The position numbers were made by a program, and so were the translations under genes. From positions 1 through 64,000 of the forward strand of contig QYAI01000025.1 of the NCBI GenBank assembly GCA_003988855.1: a DNA stretch of 64,000 bases, given 5' to 3'. The notes beneath the pieces were generated by a model. The model was not told the DNA's origin, searched no databases, and saw only the letters and a program-made list of their open reading frames with translations. Each line of letters begins with the position of its first letter. Position 1 is the stretch's first letter. Of the stretch, positions 58,958 through 64,000 are shown in pieces. The DNA is from Arachnopeziza araneosa (lineage: Eukaryota; Ascomycota; Leotiomycetes; Helotiales; Arachnopezizaceae).

Positions 58958-59414
58958 GAGAGAATTTCGAAATGGGATGTCATAATCGAGATTCCGTACA
59001 AAAGATAGAGCCCGAGTTTATGACGCTCGGCGCGGATATCTGAATGTGAGATGGAGAGCTTGTGTTGGTGGCAAAATTTGGCGTTTAGGCCATCGTTCTT
59101 CCTACTGCCAAATCCTTACAAAAGCATAGTCTAGCGAATCATGTACAATAGAAAGACAACTTAGGGATTTACTTAGAGCGAGAAACGAGAAACATGAAAC
59201 TCTGCTTTGTCTCGATTGACACTTAAGAGGCATGGAATTTATAGGTGTATGTGTCTGTGCTGTTGATTCAATACAGCACACAAATTTACCGCAATTCTCA
59301 TTTATGCATTGCTATCCCATCCACCCATCCAGAAAGTTATACAACGCCATCTATTGCCTACGGTATCGTGTTTCCTTGCCCAGCACACTTCTCGCTTAAG
59401 TAACCCCCATTTTA
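58958..59414. other. Convergent intergenic
   Basis: About 460 nt between U2AF35 and the OSBP gene 3' ends; nothing recognised. Confidence 0.5.
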
Positions 59415-61397
59415 TCATCCTTCAGCATCAACAAACTCATCCAGACTCTGGGTATCGGTATCTTGTCGCTTGAGAAGATGGTCTTGAGCAGCCGGCAAAG
59501 ATTTCTTCAAATCATCTTGAAAATCAATCAGAGTTCCCTGCTTAGCCGCTGTGCTCGTGTCCCGTAATACTTTCTCTACATCCTTTTGTTGCTGGCCGCC
59601 ATTTGCCGTCTGCGCTAGTTTGAGGTCCGCTGGAGTGGTGGCGTTTTGACCGAAATCAATCAAATCGTTCGACGGAGCTGGAGCTGGAGCACGATTTTCT
59701 TGAGAACTTGGAGCTTGGACAGCTGGAGCTGCAGTCGATTCTGTTTGATGTTGTGGTGGAATGGGGTTCTTTTCATTGCTCTTCTGACCTTTGAGAATAG
59801 GTGTAACTGCCAGAATCTGTTCGGTCTGTCTCTTTGGTGTATCTCCATCACTAAAAGCGTGGTTAATTCTAATTCCTAGTCAATCAAGAAACAAATCAAC
59901 CCACATATTAGCATTTAAGATCCAATCGAGATCTTCTTCCCCTTCCTCCTCGCCACCAGGACCTCCTCTTACAGGTCGGAAAAGTCTCGGATGCCATTCT
60001 ACGCCATCCTCTGTTCTCTTAGCAGCTTCATCTCTCTGCATATCTTCGATCTTCGTCTTCTCATCCGTGGCGACCTCGTGGTTGCGTTCCTTGACTGCTT
60101 GGGCGGTCTTGTACCATAGTTTTTGCGATTCGCGGTCATCCTGTTCTTCGAGGGGACGCGCGAGCGGCGGAGTATGCTTTGCTTTAGTGGCGTTAAAGAG
60201 TACTTCTTTCTTACCAGTCTGGACAAAGTTAGTTTCCGTAAAAACTCAAATGTGCCACCATTACCTTCTTGTCGATCAGAAACATCTCTCCACTCCACAT
60301 CCCACTCAATTCATATAGGATCTCTCCAGTCTTATCGTTTTTGATTACTCCACCGATAGCATTGTACGTCCCACCAAAATATCCCTTCGTCTTGAATTCA
60401 ATATCGGCGCTCAAGCCATGTTCTGCACATCGTATAAAACTATGGTCTCCAAGCTCGTACTTCATCTTTCCGAATAGAATCCCTCTCGCATACATATTCG
60501 GTTGAGTAACGACATAACTCTCTCCTTTTGGACTATGACCGCGATTTAAAAATCTTAAGATGGCGATGCCTTCCATCATACTTGCTGCAGAGTTCCCGAG
60601 GAATTTACTTCGTGGTTTAAGACAACCATCAATGCGAATATGATGCTCGGGTGCCATGTAGAAGTAAGAGGACTTGGGGGGATGGTGAGAGGTCTGCTCA
60701 GAGATGTAGTAGCCTTTAGTATTGTCCGGAAACTCCCAATAGCAAGTGAATGTTTCGCCCAGAATAGGATTGAGAGGTTTCTTGACACCCCTAAAATTAT
60801 ATGAGCCAATTTTTACTTCATATATAAAGCAAAACTTACGGAGGTTTGATATGCCAACCACTAAGGTAGAACTTCACCACCGACACAAATCTTTGGATAG
60901 GGTCATCGACATCTGCCATAGGTAGTAGAGTTTCCGGATGTGCCATAAAGCTGTCTACCATCAGCACTGTCCTTCTCTTTCGCTGAATACTACGCACTTT
61001 GTGATCCGCTCCAACATACTCCTAGGTTCCAGAATAAAAGTCGGTAGCACAACTCGGCTTAAGTCTGCACCGGGTCGCAGCTGGGAGATGATATGAGAGA
61101 GAACTACTCGTCAATCAGTTGATGCTCATGGAAGATGGAGTCATATAACCTCACCATTTCCCTGCTCGGGCTCTACGATCGTAGTCTCGTCTTCTGCGCC
61201 ATCTGATCGTTCGTCGACAGAAGACCGATTGCCTGGTTGCACAACTGCATTAGCAAATATTCCTCCCCTCTCTAGATCCTTTGCCCAGCCGTCCAGCCCT
61301 CCTCTCCGTCCGACATTTTCGTAAGGAATCTGCTCACAGCAAAGGAATACATACTTGCCGCCGAAGTCCGGCGATGCGAATGTCCTAAGCTAACCAT
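59415..61397 (-). CDS. Oxysterol-binding protein (Osh/ORP family)
   Basis: Lipid-transfer protein exchanging sterol or PI4P (or PS) at membrane contacts. Exons in reading order: 61355-61397, 61155-61244, 60998-61103, 60840-60950, 60265-60790, 59905-60218, 59415-59868; 547 aa with all frames joining. ORD features: GADLSRVVLPTFILEPRSML (lid region), FYLSGWHIKPPGVKKPLNPI, LGETF, and the family fingerprint EQTSHHPP. There is no PH, GOLD or ankyrin domain, so this is a short ORP. A long charged tail follows, with two LIDF motifs and a FFAT-like end (DEFVDAEG). The N-terminus (start 61397, MVSLGHSHRR) was inferred by splicing; an alternative reading through the first intron hits a stop. Confidence 0.9.
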
Positions 61398-62499
61398 CCT
61401 GGAAGATCAAGTTTTTGAGTGATATCGCGTTTGCTCGGTAGATCTATCTCGAAAAAATATCTCTCCCCGAGAGTTGGCACGGCTAGATATGGCAGATGGC
61501 TTTAGTATGGCATGCAAGGAAAAGGGATGGAGACTTGTGGTACTTCAAGATGTTGACCTAAGCTGGAGAAGCGGGCGAAATGACGCAGACAGCAAAGAAG
61601 CTTTTGACTGGCGGGGTAAAGTTTATTGGCGAGTGAGCACCGTCATCGCCGAGTTGCGCTGAGTGGGAGGAGTGAATGAAGTCTTTGGAAGACTCACTTT
61701 CTGTTATTTTTCTAGCCGATGTTGGATCAGGTTCTTTCTGGTTTGGATATTGCTTAGAATGAGCACTAATTAGAATCTGATAACGACTTGTTGTCCGCAT
61801 ACGAAGCACAAAGCTCGCCGGCAGGGCAGTTCATAATCCCCTTCTCCCCCCGGCGTTCTGTTGTAGGCATCTGATTTGCTTCGGTCGTGGCCCGGTTTGG
61901 GGATAAGACCATGGAGCTAAGTCTGAAGTTGCTGCCTGTCTCACCAGCTCCCCTTTCCATTGGTTATGGTCAAATTTGTTGAGAGAACTTTGCTCCTCAA
62001 TTCTCACTTTTAGGCATACGCGAGAGTGAGGTACAAAGTGGCTGTGCTTTACGCGGCCTCTTTGTATCAGCAGGCCCGTTCCAATGAGGGAAGCGAGTTT
62101 TCTCACGTTTATTCAAGCCATGGAATGGTAGAAGCTCAATCTTTAAGCGGAAGAATAGTGGAATAACAAATATGCAACACAATCTAGCAGAGCAAAGGAG
62201 GCGTACATTTGGAAGGATGTGGGTGTTACATATTTTGTGCTATTATATAAACATGAGCAGTAGCAATTAGGTTTCATCTCAGTCTTGCTCTGTGTGCCTT
62301 CTTGCAAACAGACCTCAATACGACGCCAACCATATACTTTGACAGCAAATTATCCGCCCGAGGTCCACCCATCTTTGCAACCATGTACTCCGTGCCTCAC
62401 CAAATACATACAAGATACCACTCGCTCAAACGCCAAACACTTTTCGCTTGTTCACAGAGAAGATCCGTGGGACTCCCAAACCCGCAATCAAAGAGAAAT
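61398..62499. other. Intergenic, about 1.1 kb
   Basis: Overlapping short frames on both strands (61474-61662 plus; 61558-62182 minus) without family features. It holds the OSBP promoter and the 3' flank of the partial gene at the right edge. Confidence 0.5.
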
Positions 62500-64000
62500 C
62501 TATGCATCATGTCGTGTATTGTCCCTGCTAGAAGTGCCGCTTAATCGGCCCCCGTCGACTACCTCCGCTGAGGTGCCCATGTATTGAGGCTTCTCAGACT
62601 GGTTAATGGTTTTTATACTGTGCTGATGCACATATCCTAAGCTTGTTTCTCTGTCACCATTGAAATCCGAGGACAGCCTTCCAAGTGCAGAAGAGCCTCC
62701 TCTTGAGTGAGAAGTTCCAATATCTCCAGTCCCTCTCGAAGAAACTTCGGAACGGCTGTCTTTGGAGCCCGAACGGTCGAAAGGGAGACGAGATGGGCCG
62801 ACATCTAGCGAAGCTTGAGACTCATGTTGACGACGAAATTTTGCCGCCGGATCGGTAAGATCGACACTTAAAGATTTTCTTCTTGAACTCTTCCGTGGCA
62901 CAGAAGGTTTCTCAGACGGCATTCGAGATATTTCAGGTACCAGGGGTATACCTGTGGATTGCTTTCGTTGAGAACTAGCTCGTGACGTTGCTTTGGATGG
63001 AAATCGACTTGGCAACTCGATACCGCCACCTGGGATATCTAAACCTGACAAATTCGGAGGCATATCTGATATCCTGACATTTTCAAAATCGTCGTCGGAC
63101 GACTCGTCAACCCGCGAGGCGACAGGACTGACTAAATTCTCGTTCTCACGAGTCGAAGCAGGTGTTGGTTTCAATGCTGGCTCAGTAGAAGGACCAGCAT
63201 GAATATCTTCATCATCAGAGTCAATTGGGCCGTTTCTGACGCCGCCTGTAGCCACAGGAATGCCCTCTGGCGGCGTTTCATCTCCGGGTGCGTTTCTTGC
63301 ACTTGCCATCATATCAGGAGGCATTCTCGAGCTTCGTACGACCTCAAACCCCTTGCCTTTCTCCTTCGTCTTGCCACCAAAAAGTCCCTTGAACCATCCA
63401 GCTGCAGACGCCGCAGGTCCAGTAGGATCAGCTGGACCAGTCTTGATTCGGCGACCGGGCTGCTTATCATTAAGTGCTGGGCCACGCACCCTGTAGTAAA
63501 AGTCAACCTCGCGAGTAGTATAATCAGCTATAGTTCTTCGTGCATCTTGCGGACTACCGTCTAATGGCGTTGAGGTCATAGCGACAGGAGTGACTCTGCC
63601 AGATATGGACGGGCCTTCGTCTACTTGTTCCGGCGGCGAGACAGATTCAGGTTGATCTACCGATTTGTTGCCCCAGTTCCCACTAGTCCATGATCCTCTA
63701 CTTCTCGCAGCCGGAGAATACGCTTCCAAAGTTGGCCGCCGCATCCTTGGTGGTCGGTAATAAGGATCCGCTGCTTCGGCAGCAGACATTCCTATCGTTT
63801 GACCTCTATTGCGACCCACTGAGGAAGGCGCCGCCGCCGCAGAGGGCAAGTAAGAGAAAGTGCTCGCTTCTCCAGGAGTAGTGGGTGTTTGAGAACCGTG
63901 TACACTTCCAAGTTGATGAGGCGGGACTGCCCCAAAAGCATCAATGCTATTCGCATCCATCCCCATGCTTTGTCTACCCAATAGAATCCCAGTACTACCA
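62500..64000 (-). CDS. C-terminal part of a disordered Ser-rich protein (5' end beyond window)
   Basis: Open on the minus strand from the right edge to the stop at 62500; about 500 residues visible, no Met needed at the edge because the frame stays open. The region is low in hydrophobic residues and rich in Ser, Pro, Arg and acidic residues. Short conserved-looking islands are TREVDFYYRVRGPALNDK, AGWFKGLFGGKTKEKGKGFE and SSDDDFENVRISDMP. Many SxR/RxxS contexts suggest phosphoregulation. This looks like the cytosolic tail of a larger, perhaps membrane, protein, but the family is not recognised. Confidence 0.7.
   Translation of the reverse strand, partial: GSTGILLGRQSMGMDANSIDAFGAVPPHQLGSVHGSQTPTTPGEASTFSYLPSAAAAPSSVGRNRGQTIGMSAAEAADPYYRPPRMRRPTLEAYSPAARSRGSWTSGNWGNKSVDQPESVSPPEQVDEGPSISGRVTPVAMTSTPLDGSPQDARRTIADYTTREVDFYYRVRGPALNDKQPGRRIKTGPADPTGPAASAAGWFKGLFGGKTKEKGKGFEVVRSSRMPPDMMASARNAPGDETPPEGIPVATGGVRNGPIDSDDEDIHAGPSTEPALKPTPASTRENENLVSPVASRVDESSDDDFENVRISDMPPNLSGLDIPGGGIELPSRFPSKATSRASSQRKQSTGIPLVPEISRMPSEKPSVPRKSSRRKSLSVDLTDPAAKFRRQHESQASLDVGPSRLPFDRSGSKDSRSEVSSRGTGDIGTSHSRGGSSALGRLSSDFNGDRETSLGYVHQHSIKTINQSEKPQYMGTSAEVVDGGRLSGTSSRDNTRHDA

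Noticed and set aside
61361..61470. Minus-strand reading EIDLPSKRDITQ joined to ASPDFGGKYVFLCCEQ as an upstream OSBP domain
   Set aside because: Needs a frameshift and reads through a TAG; splicing 61397-61355 to 61244 gives a clean start and frame instead.

Overview
The window is nuclear DNA from a filamentous ascomycete (Pezizomycotina). Almost every gene is split by short GT-AG introns of about 45-60 nt, with CTAAC/CTGAC-type branch points just before the acceptor. The gene set is typical of that group: cyt-4-like mitochondrial RNase, Sec20, MoCo CnxG-like protein, FLC/TRP protein, GH17 glucanase and a CorA-like two-TM protein. A position within Leotiomycetes is possible but is only an impression. 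No tRNA, rRNA or CRISPR array was seen.

Layout. 1-1.1 kb: a wrecked pogo/Fot1-type transposase whose in-frame stops look like RIP (C-to-T type) damage. 2.0-8.5 kb: two zinc alcohol dehydrogenases of different subfamilies flank a SWIM-type CxCxnCxH protein. The first ADH is cut by 12 introns; the second carries an apparent one-base frameshift. 8.9-10.8 kb: membrane-anchored histidine acid phosphatase. 11.6-14.0 kb: CorA-like protein. 14.6-17.8 kb: divergent Dus2 and inorganic pyrophosphatase. 18.7-23.7 kb: Sec20, an F-box protein and a BTB protein. 25.5-27.8 kb: FLC/TRP-like protein. 30.0-34.9 kb: 16-exon full-length ABCB transporter. 37.4-39.1 kb: GH17 cell-wall glucanase behind a microsatellite-rich promoter. 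40.1-42.7 kb: WD40 protein. 42.7-48.0 kb: gene-free, partly AT-rich stretch. 48.0-52.8 kb: small GPI-anchored protein, mitochondrial RNB exoribonuclease, molybdopterin synthase small subunit. 54.2-57.6 kb: PLP trans-sulfuration-type enzyme and a secreted DUF4185-like protein. 58.3-61.4 kb: U2AF35 and an oxysterol-binding protein. 62.5 kb to the right edge: the C-terminal part of a disordered protein.

The most unusual signal is in introns. Intron 5 of the first ADH (2604-2765) and intron 4 of the DUF4185-like gene (57387-57509) lie in unrelated genes about 55 kb apart. By hand alignment they are about 90% identical from donor to acceptor, apart from one internal segment of about 40 nt that only the ADH copy has. 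Intron 11 of the same ADH (3519-3671) appears to be a diverged full-length relative, and intron 3 of the DUF4185-like gene (56899-57054) shares the same tail. This is what an introner-like element family would look like.

The gene models were built by hand-splicing. For all but the frameshifted ADH, the summed exon lengths are divisible by three and the frames join. The genes are mostly unrelated housekeeping and cell-surface functions; no biosynthetic cluster or defence island is apparent.
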